Shown: positions 11,701 through 23,000 of the stretch, one piece after another
How positions within the stretch are numbered: position 1 is the first letter of the stretch
How the letters are laid out: the number at the start of each line of letters is the position of its first letter
Assembly: GCA_009363875.1 (NCBI GenBank)
Contig: CM018689.1
Span: forward strand, 2,051,888-2,115,887
Direction of reading: 5' to 3'
Length of the DNA stretch: 64,000 nt
Source of the DNA: Mikania micrantha
Lineage: Eukaryota; Streptophyta; Magnoliopsida; Asterales; Asteraceae
Made by a program: the position numbers and the translations under genes
The notes under the pieces: generated by a model
Database searches by the model: none
Seen by the model: only the letters and a program-made list of their open reading frames with translations
Told to the model about the DNA's origin: nothing

Positions 11701-12624
11701 AAATTTGAAAAGGGGGGCTTGGCACCGGCGACTTTTCCGGCCAATTTCCGACCAACATCAACCCAAAAAGAAATCAGCCCCACATCATATCCATACTAAC
11801 CTAACCTAATCTGGAATCTCAAATCGAAAAATCAAAGAAAAGAACAGGGGGTTACCGATGGTGATGATCTGCGGCGGTTGTTGATGGCGGCCGACGGTGG
11901 TGAGGCTAGGTGGTGGCTGCGAAAGAGGCGGTCGTACGGAGGAGGATCGGAGCAACGGCGACAGATGTGGGGGATGAAGATGCGGTGACTCGAGATGATG
12001 ATGGAGATGGTGGGTTCTGCGGTGGTGGAATCGAACGGCGATGGTGATGATGAATGGGTTCTGCTGATGAACAGGTGGCGGTGAAGCACGACTTCGGCGG
12101 CGATGGGGATGATGGTGACAGCGACGGCAGAAGGCGGTGGTGATGGTCGACAGCGGTGGAAGGTGGGATTAGGGTTTTGAGGCGTGGTGAGTAAAGAGTG
12201 GTTGTGTGGGGGTGACCGGTGGTTTCTTAGCTTTTATTTAAATTTTTTTTCGAAGTTCAAACACCCGCACGCATCACGCGAGACCAAACTCTGGTCTGAG
12301 GCGTTACGCTTGAAGCTTAACGATTCAAATTCTGGAAATCATCCACGCGCACCGCCTGAGACGAGATACTGAGGTGGGGCGTTGCGCGCGGGGTTTTGTT
12401 TACTGTTTTCTTGCTTTTTTTTATAATAATTTCTAAATAAACTAATTAAATTCAAACCTAAATCCTAATTAAACTTAAACTAATTTAAATTTTAATTCCT
12501 AGTTACTTCCTAAAAACTATAACTACTAAAGTTAAAACTAAACTTAAGAAATTTCAATAAAAATTAACTAATTAAATTCTAACTAAACTAAATCCTAGAA
12601 TTGTTACTAAGGCACTTAACTTAA
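11701..12624 (-). repeat. Putative LTR promoter/leader of an Athila-like element
   Basis: Minus-strand features resemble a retroelement promoter region. A TATA-like TAAATAAAAG lies at 12231-12240. Upstream of it (12260-12400) are GC-rich inverted motifs, including AGACCA/TGGTCT around a 5-base loop near 12280-12297. Downstream (11830-12180) is a CCACC/CATC-rich untranslated-like stretch. The layout parallels the Athila LTR at 31205-32906. I could not find clear TG/CA ends or a PBS, so the boundaries are nominal. Confidence 0.35.
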
Positions 12625-14999
12625 TGTCACACCCCGAGCCGGCGGGCTGGATCGACTTTTCCGCCGGGCGGAAGGTTCCCGAGGCGTGATATCGTGAGTG
12701 ATAATCAAATGATCAGATTGTTTACATAGCACATGATAAATAAATGAGAAATGCTAGCACATCAATGATATGGAATTACAAGATTAAATTACAATGTATC
12801 GTTGATAATTTAACCAAGTAAATCCATCAAAAGAATCAATGAAACTATATCTTGTATCTGTACAAGATATACAAAAGATGATTCATTGTTTTTGTCATCA
12901 AAAGCATGTTACACAAAATGAAGCTAGGTCTTATAAAAGTCCACTAGCTTAGTCCATGCATCTAAGTAGCTACACCTGTTCATCACCTGAGAAAACATGC
13001 ATTTAAACAAAGTCAACACTAGGTTGGTGAGTTCATAAATATGATAATTTAAAACTTTGATTAATTCACATACACAATAACAATGTTATTCTTGTACTTG
13101 TATGATATTTGTTTTACCCGTTCACCCAATGGCTTCTCCCTAGTTATATGTACAAGTGATGTGACACCCGATCAAGCATGCTTATATATAGGGCATACGA
13201 AAGGGTCAAGCCCGGACGCCATCCCACCACATGCTCAAACAAGTTTCACACTACTTGCAATACAACTATGGATTTCCATTTCCCATTTCACCTATTCATC
13301 TCGATTGTTGATCACCTGTTATCTCATGTATAGAATAATATAATAATAAAGGTTTAGTTATCAAACCGAAGTATTGATAACCCTTTTTATGCGTTAAGGA
13401 TATTAGATTTATCAAATATGATCCTTGTATTATTCTGTTACTTGTGGGGTTAACTGTTAGTCACTTTAAATATTAAGAGTTTTAGTTAACCAATTGTAAT
13501 TTGTTCTCAATTTGTAGTGCATAGAGCCTAAAAGAAATCCATTGAAATCCTCATGTAATCAGATTTCAATGCATCCGATTTACCTCTACCACATTGTGTA
13601 TCCATAGACCTCATCGAAGCAGTTACTAGTAATATGACATGAGAATATAAATTAATCAGTCTACTAGTCAACAGGCAACGATGGATTAATTACTTATCAC
13701 TGCAGATTAAAATCACCATGTGTCGATTTCCAGAACCTGACTTGAAGTCACCATGTCACCGGTCATACTTTACCGGCCAATGAATCAATACGATCAACAT
13801 ACTAGCCCTACAAGCTAGAGGTTTGTCAAACATATGGTACCACTATGCTATCGTCGGTTTAGTCACGTCAAACTAACTGGTCAGCGAATTATAGGGGCTT
13901 ACATGATCAACTTGTATAAATGGCACATGATTGAAGTGATATAATACAACAGGTCAATAGTAACTAATTGTAATTGTGTTCATCCATGTTATTGTTCTCA
14001 ATGTCATATGTTCTCAGTGTTATTAACAAAGTTAAATAAGAACTTGTCTTATTACATTATGTTAATTATTGGGTGAATGATGTTGTTATCATGAAGTTAC
14101 ATTATCATAGTTATCATTCTATGTTCCATGTTCTCCTGTAATATGTGTTGAGTTGTAAAGCTAAGTGTTAAAAGGACTTGTCCTATTACACTTACTTAAC
14201 TCTTGTGTCGAATGTTATTACAAAGATACATAGTATCTTTATAACATTCATATGTTTGCCTGTGATTATTTCAATGTTTGTTTCTGTAAGAATAACTAGG
14301 TGTTATAAGATAAAATCTTACAACTAAGTTATTATAATGTGTTGATGAACTACTAAGATATATTATCTTGTTCATCTGATTATCTCTGTCATATCATGAT
14401 CATACAAGCATGCATACAATGACAAGCGATAATAAACAATTAAGTATTATCTAAAATCAATGTAATAGCAATATATTAAGCAAAACTTTTAATCAAATAA
14501 AAGTAAGCATGTTTCTCAGCCCCGAGAGTTTAAAATCAGTAAGATTAAAGAAAAGGGGCATATGAACTCACCTTATGTGTGAAGTGGTTGACTTAGCTTA
14601 AAAGAAGAATGCACGCGCTCTTGATTGGACTTGAATTTGTTTTCACGATCCTGTATTGATTTCATGTTGTATGTAATTCATAAGTATGAGTCGTATTTTG
14701 TTTGTGTGCGTGTATGTGTCAATCCTAACTTGGTTATCACCAACAAGTCACGGTCATAATTCGGCCCTTTTAATGTGACAAGTTTGTGAAATATGTTAGG
14801 CCCAAAAGTCATTACTTTAGTAGTAAAACTCATAGTTCCTATGCTCTACTATCTTTTGACCTTTGTTTTGACTTCGTTGTATTGTGTGCACCTGAAATTC
14901 ATTATTGTTTCCTAGTCTCATATTTAGATCATAATTTCATGCTTGTCATTTTGTTCTTGACATCTAACATTAGGGTTACATGTTTATTAGATAACCATG
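12625..14999 (-). repeat. Antisense Tekay-type LTR fragment (3' side)
   Basis: It begins TGTCACACCCCGAGCC, the reverse complement of the conserved Tekay LTR end, then follows the LTR backwards past the conserved GGTGAGTTCAT(A/T)GCCCC block (reverse complement near 14556-14574). It resembles the antisense LTR starting at 35734 more than the plus-strand LTRs. The LTR 5' end is missing; at about 15000 the sequence switches to Athila integrase. It may be the second LTR of the old minus-strand Tekay. The stretch 14580-14999 is only weakly alignable by eye. Confidence 0.7.
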
Positions 15000-15807
15000 A
15001 GCCCACAAGGCGTCATCTAGTTTGTTGGCCCAATCCTTCCTAGTGTGGCCGACAGTCCTCTCCAAAATCCTCTTCACTCCCCGATTCGCGTTTTCCACCT
15101 GACCGCTGGTCTGCGGATGATATGCGGTCAACAGACGGTGGGTGACCTCGTACTTGGCTAGCACTTTGTCCATCTGGACATTACAGAAGTGCGTGCCACG
15201 GTCACTGATCAACGCTCTCGGAGTCCCAAACCTACAAAACAAGTGCTTCAGAAATCTCACCACTACTCGCGCGTCATTAGTGGGGATCGCCTGTGCCTCC
15301 ACCCACTTAGAAACGTAGTCAATCGCGACGAGTATATACCTGTTCCCTCGAGAAGAAGGGAAAGGTCCCATGAAATAGATGCCCCAGACATCGAAAATCT
15401 CAACAACCTGAATAGGATGCTGGGGCATCTCATTCCTGGATGAGATGTTTCCTGTCCTCTGACAGGAATCGCACTTCCTAACCAACTCATGAGCATCCTA
15501 AAAAATGGTGGGCCAATAAAAACCATAATCAAATACCTTCTTCGTTGTGGAAGAAGGTCCGTGATGCCCACCAGTAAGGCCCTCATGACAGTGCCTCAGG
15601 ATCTCCAATCCTTCCTCTCTGCTCACACATCTCCTAAAAACTTGATCAGCACACACACAGAAAAGGTAAGGCGCATCCCAGATGTAATGCCTCGTGTCAG
15701 CAAAGAACTTCTTGCGCTGCTGGGATGTCAAACCCTTAAGAAGGAAACTGTTGGCCAAATAATTGGCAATGTCTGAAAACAAAGGTAATCCCTCATCTAG
15801 CCTATTC
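15000..15807 (-). pseudogene. Athila-type gypsy integrase fragment
   Basis: Read from 15807 down, the frame gives the end of RNase H and the integrase zinc-binding region (ILRHCHEGLTGGHHG...CDSCQRTG), then the core with FMGPFPSSRGNRYILVAIDYVSKW, LISDRGTHF and YHPQTSGQVENANR. The family's GIDFMGPF reads GIYFMGPF here, so the first catalytic aspartate is lost. One in-frame TAG lies at 15498-15500. The fragment is cut on the 3' side near 15000 (after DDALWAHG) and on the 5' side at 15807 by Tekay-B. It is probably the same Athila copy as 28597-32906, with RT and most of RNase H deleted. Confidence 0.85.
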
Positions 15808-18800
15808 GCCGGAACCAGCACCGGAACAGTGATCTCAACAGTGCCATGAACAGTAAACAGGTACAAACCACACATATTTCATGCTATTTGATGTTCATAT
15901 CAATAGTCAAGTCCTTTCGTGTTATCAAACCACAAGTCATAAACAGTTAACAAAAACAAAGTTCAGAACAATGGTTCTTGAGGCAGATAATTATCTGGCA
16001 ATACAGAACCATCAGGGGATTATTTGTTAGGAATTATCATGTATAAACGTATGTGAGACATTATAGAACAAAACAGAACGGATGTTGTTATGTGAATGCT
16101 AAATCGACGGGTTATTTGTATAGGTGACGATCTGTACGAATATATCTGAAAGTTTAACGTTCCGAATGATATTCGATAATTAGATAACAAGATTGAAAAG
16201 TATAGTTATCGTCGTGTTCGTACGAGTGACGATTCGAACGAATACGCGCGACGACCGTATGTTTCGATCTAAACATTAAATCAATATTTTAAAATTTTAA
16301 ATAAATAAAGATATTAGATAATTTATTAGGAATCACAACTTAAATTTTACCCATAAATCCTATATTATAAATTGTGTCGTTTCGTGACTAAAATCACGAA
16401 GAATCGGTGTATTTCGCAAAACCGGGCAAAACCGAGCACGCGGATATTAGGCTGAGCATTAAATGAGACAATTAATGTCTCATTCAAGACTCAACCACCA
16501 CCCCCACCATCTCCATCATCACTCTCTCTCTATCTCTAGCCTCTCTCTCTAAAAACCATCTCCTCCACCTTCTCTCTAGAGGATCTCCTTCATTTCTAGC
16601 CGGAATAGAGCATAGTTGGTGTCATTACCATCCTTTCATCTTGTAGATTACGGAAGTACAAGTATTTTGAGCTTACATCCACAAAATCTAAGGTAAATAA
16701 TCACTTTATTTTCGGTTTTTAGGGTGTTACACGAGTCCATGTAGTTGTTGCTATAAAAATCGATTTTAAACACACACTAACTTGGAGTTGAGCCATGGTC
16801 AGCAACTAGATGGTTGTACAAAGCGATCTGCAATAGATTGGGCTTGGGGAAAACATGGAAATGATACAGGTTCGTGAGCACATGCGTCGGCCGAGCCTTG
16901 TTGGGCTGATGAAACAGCCGAACCATTTCTTTGAGAGCCGAACCTTCTTGTTTTTTTTTTCATTTGCCGAACCCTCCCACTGTTGCGAACCTGTGGTCAC
17001 TAGATACAACCTGCAACAAACCCTGCTGCTCTGAGCACCGAACCCTTGTTCCTGGCACACGAACCCTGCACCACCTGGCCACCGAACCTTAAGGGTTCGT
17101 GGATGCTGAGTTGTTGGCCGAACCTTATGCCTCGCCAAACTCTAAGGGTTCGTGGGTGAGGTGATGTTAGCCGAACCATTGGGGCAAACCCTAAAAGGTT
17201 CGCTGCCTTGGGGGAGATCGAAAATAGATGGACACTACAATCTTTTGTTTCATGGCACATAGGACTTGTATACACGAGCATGCATGAGTTAAGGTTATGT
17301 GTGTGTGCATGGGAATTCACATAAGCTATACATGGAATAAACAACTTAGAATTTTGCATGGGAGCATGGGTTAGGGATTACTATAGCAAGATAATTCCTA
17401 ACATGCAATAACAACCCCACATGAGATGTTAATGGACATAGGATGGCTTAACAACTGGATAATCTTCTTATATGATCATGAGAGACAAAAGCTCAAGTCT
17501 TTTAATCAATTAGAAACCAAGGATTTTCAATTGGGCCTAAACGGGCCCAATGGGGCTTAATTAAGCCCAACACACATTCAAGGTTACTTAAACTCAAGTA
17601 ATGAGAGTTTAATAAAAGAAACCTATTTATAATTTGTTAGATTTCATTAAATAACTTTGACTTAATATGGAATTAAAATGGAAGTTAATTGTAATGTTTT
17701 GATTTAAATAATTAATTTGATTTAATTGTTTGGGAATTTGTTGTAAATAGACAATATTAATTGTCTGGATTTGAACAGAAAACAAAGGAAACTCTGCCGA
17801 AATTTCTAAAAATTTAAAAGTAAGTTATTATAACTAACCATGGGAATTGGGATCATGAAAGGGTAACTAAGTTAGATTAGATCTTAGAATTACACTAGTA
17901 ATTAGGACACTTAGCTACACACACCAAGACCAAACCTTAGGTATGGCGACTATTACGTGTACTTATCGCATTCAAACTCTTATAAAACAACTCAGGAACC
18001 GAAGAAACCTAAGCTACAACAAGAGCACGCAATTTGTCTTAGATCATTTACATAGCAGCACAGGTGAGTTCATTGCCCCTTTTCTAACATTTTGTTTTAA
18101 AACACGGGGCTGAGAAGTATGTGTAAACTGTTTACTTAAATTGTTTCTTAAATGCTTTTAAATTTATATGTTTTACATATATAAATGATAACCTAGATCA
18201 TATCTAGGTAAATTTTATGCAGGTTTTTACTAAGTTTATCTACTTATAAATTAAGTGGATAATTGGGTTAAACTAAACATTTCAACGAATCAAACGAAAC
18301 TATTTTGACAGAACAAGTGTGGGAGTTCAACGAATCAAACGAAACTATTTTGACAAAACAAGTGTGGGAGTTCAACGAATCAAACGAAACTATTTTCACA
18401 AAACAAGTGGGAGTTCAACGAATCAAACGAAACTATCTTTGCAAAGCTAATATTCGATGTTCAATAAATCAAGTGTTTGATGAACAACGAATCAAGAGTA
18501 CATTTGATCAACGAATCTAGTATTCCATGATCAACGAATCAAGTACATCTTGTGACAGAATCAGACGAATCAATAAATCATTTTCAAGGGAAAATCTGGG
18601 AAATATCAGAGATAACAAATGCCAACACAACGAATCAAAAACGAAACAAGAAATCCTACATTTCAAGAAGTCCTAGCTAGACCGTTTGATTTGTAGGTCA
18701 TATGTTTGATGATATTTACATAATTCCCTAACTACTAAGTACCAAGATTGACAGACTAGTCTACTCGAGTTAACCAAGGCCCAATCATTAGGACTTAGAT

Positions 18801-19567
18801 TTTATTAAATGTTTATTTATTTATTTAATTAAGCATTTATAACTGTTTCTACAATTGCTGTGGTGGATCATATTGTGTGATGAACTTATGGAATCAACAT
18901 GGATTTCAAATGATTGCAATTACAGGGACAAAGAACAGAAGGATTTTTGGGTTTAATGAGAAGGGTAAAAATGCTTAACTATCATTAACAACAGTGTCAT
19001 ATACGGATTAGTATGTGGTGGGACGGTGGCTGGGCGGGCGGTAAGTTCGACCCTACATATGCCCTATATATAAGCATACCGATTCGGATATTACATGTGG
19101 AGTTAATGAGGTTAAGGTCTTTACCGGAAGAGGTTTACAAATCATTTTCTAACTTTAAACTATATGAACTCACCAACCATGTGTTGATTTTATTTTTGCA
19201 TGACTTCTCAGGTGACGAACAGGTCAACTAGGAAGCGTATGCTTTTGGACTAGGACTTCAGATAGAAGACTTAGTATTTTTGGACCTGCATATTTTTTTG
19301 GAAACATCATCATACCATTATTTTGTATATCTTGTGCAGTTACAAGATAGTTATTTTATGATGTTTATGATAGATTTACATTGTTAAATTATAAACGATT
19401 CGGATGTAATTTAACTTTGTAATTATATTCTATTTAGCATTTCTCATTTATATCATGTGCAATGTAAACAATTTGATCACTTTGGATTATCACTCACGAT
19501 ATCGCGCCCCAAGAACCTTCCGCCCGACGGGGACTTCGATCCAACCCCGCCGGCTCGGGGTGTGACA
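15808..19567 (+). repeat. Tekay-B 5' LTR, 5'-truncated by 12 bases
   Basis: It matches the 3' LTR from GCCGGAACCAGC onward and ends in CTCGGGGTGTGACA. The intact LTR start TGTAACATCAGT is absent and replaced by Athila sequence. It contains a hairpin (16462-16484), a CT tract (about 16521-16555), a GAACC-motif cluster (about 16905-17205), a 45-bp minisatellite (18281-18437) and a TATA-like TATATATAA at 19065-19073. Confidence 0.92.
18281..18437 (+). repeat. 45-bp minisatellite within the Tekay-B 5' LTR
   Basis: Units start TTCAACGAATCAAACGAAAC at 18281 (45 bp), 18326 (45 bp), 18371 (42 bp) and 18413 (partial). The same array is in the 3' LTR near 27309-27465. Decayed versions are in the LTR at 39529-43283 (about 41930-42150) and in Tekay-C (about 47955-48110 and 56735-56890). 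All unit differences here are multiples of three, so an open frame runs through it; I consider that frame fortuitous. Confidence 0.85.
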
Positions 19568-19570
19568 GAT

Positions 19571-19584
19571 TGGTATCAGAGCCA
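19571..19584 (+). promoter_or_regulatory. Primer-binding site, tRNA-iMet (first copy, Tekay-B)
   Basis: TGGTATCAGAGCCA lies three bases after the LTR end (TGTGACA-GAT), matching the 3' end of initiator tRNA-Met. It is followed by Cassandra internal sequence (CCCTGGTCGCACTCG), not by the Tekay leader. Confidence 0.95.
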
Positions 19585-19911
19585 CCCTGGTCGCACTCGA
19601 TCCGAGTGTGCTCAGCGGGGACGCTGAGGCCCTAAGGGGGTGGAATTCCTCTCCCAGGATACTCGGGCTAATCCCACATCGGTCAGTGGACTGGGGAGAT
19701 CTTGGTTCATATGTAATAACCCGCCTCTTATACCAACAACGCGTTTTGGGGCTTAATGGTAGTGGATGAGAGGAGAACTCCACAGTTAAGCGTGAATCCA
19801 GGATGGGTGACCCCCTAGGAAGTTTTCACCCAGGCGATCAAAAGCAAAGCCGTGAGCTATAATTTGGCAAAGCGGACAATATTGCTGGTAAAAACAAGGC
19901 GGGATGTTACA
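19585..19911 (+). mobile_element. Cassandra TRIM unit (internal region plus one LTR) inside Tekay-B
   Basis: 19585-19711 is a short non-coding internal region (CCCTGGTCGCACTCG..., purine-rich ACTGGGGAGAT near its end) typical of the Cassandra terminal-repeat retrotransposon in miniature. 19712-19911 is a 200-bp LTR from TGTAATAACCC to GGGATGTTACA, with the family's AAAGCGGACAATAT stretch. There is no second Cassandra LTR and no TSD. The unit is bounded by identical 14-bp iMet primer-binding sites, one belonging to each element type. Cassandra encodes no protein and depends on other elements' enzymes. Confidence 0.88.
19774..19832 (+). promoter_or_regulatory. 5S-rRNA-derived Pol III promoter segment in the Cassandra LTR
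   Basis: GAACTCCACAGTTAAGCGTG followed by GGATGGGTGACCCCCTAGG and AAGTTTTCACCC matches the second half of plant 5S rRNA, with the region between the A-box part and the C-box part shortened. This is the hallmark of Cassandra LTRs. It is not a 5S gene: the first half of the gene is missing. Confidence 0.88.
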
Positions 19912-19914
19912 GAA

Positions 19915-19928
19915 TGGTATCAGAGCCA
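19915..19928 (+). promoter_or_regulatory. Primer-binding site, tRNA-iMet (second copy)
   Basis: TGGTATCAGAGCCA recurs 344 bp after the first copy, three bases (GAA) after the Cassandra LTR end, and leads directly into the Tekay leader (TGGTTATAGAGAAATATAGG). Tekay-C has only one PBS, at 49266-49279. Confidence 0.93.
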
Positions 19929-20079
19929 TGGTTATAGAGAAATATAGGTCACTTACTTATATGATTTGGCCTAGACTATAACCTAGGAACCCTGCATGTA
20001 GAGAAAACAGGACTTAGGAATTTACTTGCATACTGTCTTCCGTATTTGATCATTGCCCTAACCGATAACTTTATTGGTT

Positions 20080-23000
20080 ATGATCAAAATGCCGCCGAGG
20101 AGACAGCCTCCCTTGATACAGCTACCACCACGAGACTTGGCTCCCCACTCCTCCACTCCGTCACCAAATGATTCACCACCACCACCTCCTCCTCCCACTC
20201 CTCCACTGATCACTCAACCATCTAGTTCGGGCACAACACCTACTTTGGATCCTGCAACTATCGCTATGGTGATGTTACTAAGTAGCCAGATGACCAATCA
20301 AATGAAAGAAGCAATACCGGAGATGTTCCTTCGTCTCCGCAATGAAATCAACAACACTGTCAACTCATCAGGGGAAGCCAGTGGAAATACTGGAGGTTCA
20401 TCGCATTACTCCTACAAGTCCTTTGTAGGATGTAAACCACCCAGCTTTAGCGGGTCTGAAGGAGCCGTTGGATTAATCCAATGGATTGAAAATATAGAAG
20501 CTACTCTGGATCTTTGTAGCTGCCCAGAACATCACAAGGTCCGTTACTCAGCTGGAACATTCAACAAACGAGCTCTGACCTGGTGGAACGGTCAGATCAA
20601 CGCCCGAGGAAGAGAGGAAGCCATGGCCATGCCATGGGAAGACTTCAAGACGTTGCTGAGAACAGAATTCTGTCCCAAGAATGAATTACAGAAACTGGAG
20701 GTGGAACTATCCAACCATGTGATGAAGGGGGCTGATCACATGGGGTACACTACTCGATACCACGAGTTGGTCGCTTTAGTGCCAGACATGGTACCAACTT
20801 TAGAGAAGAGGATAGATCGTTATGTAGGTGGACTTCCCGCCTGCATTTAGGGCATGGTTGTTTCAGCCAACCCTACCACTGTTGAGTCTGCAGTGAGATT
20901 GTCGTGGAAACTCACTGACCTCATGGTAGCCTCTGGAGTCTTAAAGAAGGAGACTGAACCCAGCAAGAACAAAGTTGAGTCTTCAAAGAAACCCCACAAC
21001 CATCAGAAGAAGAAATAGAAGACCATCAAGAACTACACTGTGGCCACACCTCTTCAACAAGTAGCAGCAGCACCACAAAACCCTAACCGCAAACCCTACA
21101 CTGGCACGTTTCCTCTGTGTGCCAAGTGTCAGTATCATCACATTGCTAACACTCCCTGCAAGCAATGCATGGGATGTGGAAGAAAGGGCCATTGGGTCCA
21201 ACACTGCTGGATGACACCTAACCAAGCAGTCAACAATGCTGCTTTGGCTCTCCTTCCACCAACTAATCAGAACAACGGTGAATGCTATAACTGTGGTGAA
21301 CAAGGCCACTTTGCAAAGAACTGCCCGAAGAAGGCACAACCAGCAGTTCAAGCACCCCGTGGACGAGCCTTTGCCATTGGAGCACCAGCTGCACGCCATG
21401 ACCCAAATGTGGTCACTGGTACGTTTCTCTTACATGACTTTTATGCATCTGTTCTATTTGACACTGGTGCAGATCAGAGTTTTATCTCTTCCGATTTTGC
21501 ATGCCAATTAGATTCTATAGAAGAACAGTTAGATTCTCCTTACATTATAGAAGTAGCTAACGGGAAACAGATCACAGTTAGTACAGTTTATAGGAACTGC
21601 CCATTGACACTTAATGATTATACATTTACCATCGATTTGATACCGATGGAGCTGGGTAGTTTCGACATCATTGTTGGAATGGATTGGCTTTCTTCTGATC
21701 GTGTGGAAGTCATCTGTTCTGAAAAGCTGCTTCGAATTCCATTGCCGAGTGATCGTGTATTGGAAGTGAAAGGGGATCAAGCAAAACGAAGCGTCAAAAT
21801 CATCTTTTGCATAAAGGCGCGTAAGTGTTTACAGAAGCGGTGCGTGGCGTTCTTGGCTCATGTGGTGGAAAAAGAGAAGGAGAAGAAAAAGATTCAAGAT
21901 GTACCGGTAGTGAAAGAGTATCCTGAAGTATTTCCCGAAGACCTACCAGGGTTGCTACCTGTGCGACCGGTAGAGTTTCGTATTGACTTAATTCTTGGAG
22001 CAACTCCTGTTGCTAAATCTCCTTACAGGTTAGCACCTTCAGAGATGCAGGAATTGTCAAACCAGTTACAGGAGCTACTTGACAAGGGTTTCATCAGACC
22101 GAGCTACTCACCTTGGGGAGCTCCGGTCTTATTCGTGAAGAAGAAAGACGGATCATTCATAATGTGCATAGATTACAGGGAGCTGAACAAGCTAACCATC
22201 AAGAATCGGTATCCATTACCGAGGATTGATGATTTGTTTGACCAACTGCAAGGGGCTCAATACTTCTCAAAGATTGAATTGCGGTCTGGTTATCATCAGC
22301 TGAGAGTTCAAGATGAAGACATACCGAAAACGGCCTTCCGAACAAGATACGGGCATTATGAATTTATGGTGATGCCTTTCGGATTGACAAATGCACCAGC
22401 GGTTTTCATGGATCTCATGAACCGAGTGTGCAAGCCGTATCTGGATCAGTTTATCATTGTTTTTATTGATGACATCCTGATTTATTCTAAGAGCAAAGCA
22501 GATCATGAACAGCACCTTAGAAAGATCTTGGAGCTGTTGAAGAAAGAACAACTCTATGCTAAATTCTCTAAATGTGAATTTTGGCTTAGAGAAGTTCAAT
22601 TTTTGGGTCATGTGGTTAACAGCGAGGGAATACACGTAGATCCTACCAAGATCGAGGCGATAAAGAACTGGGATACTCCGAAGACACCGACGGAGATACG
22701 GTCTTTTCTGGGATTGGCGGGTTATTATAGAAGGTTCATCTCGAAATTTTCTAAGATAGCTCTGTCTCTTACTAAACTAACTCAGAAAAGTGAACCGTTT
22801 GTCTGGGAGCAGAAACAAGAAGATGCTTTCCAGACCTTGAAACAGAAATTGTGTTATGCTCCAATTCTATCTCTCCTAGAAGGATGTGATGACTTTGTTG
22901 TTTATTGTGATGCTTCCCATCAGGGACTCGGTTGCGTGTTAATGCAACGGGACAAGGTCATAGCCTATGCATCAAGACAGTTAAAGATTCATGAGAAGAG

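Noticed and set aside
18281..18437. CRISPR array
   Set aside because: There are no spacers: the units are contiguous tandem repeats inside a plant LTR.
18305..18520. Small protein with a 15-residue repeat
   Set aside because: The frame is the 45-bp LTR minisatellite read through; older LTR copies do not keep it open.
19774..19832. 5S rRNA gene
   Set aside because: Only the second half of 5S is present, internally shortened, and it sits in a Cassandra LTR flanked by TG/CA ends; it is not a functional rRNA gene.
19571..19928. tRNA gene because of the repeated TGGTATCAGAGCCA
   Set aside because: This is complementary to the 3' end of initiator tRNA and has no cloverleaf; it is a primer-binding site, present twice.
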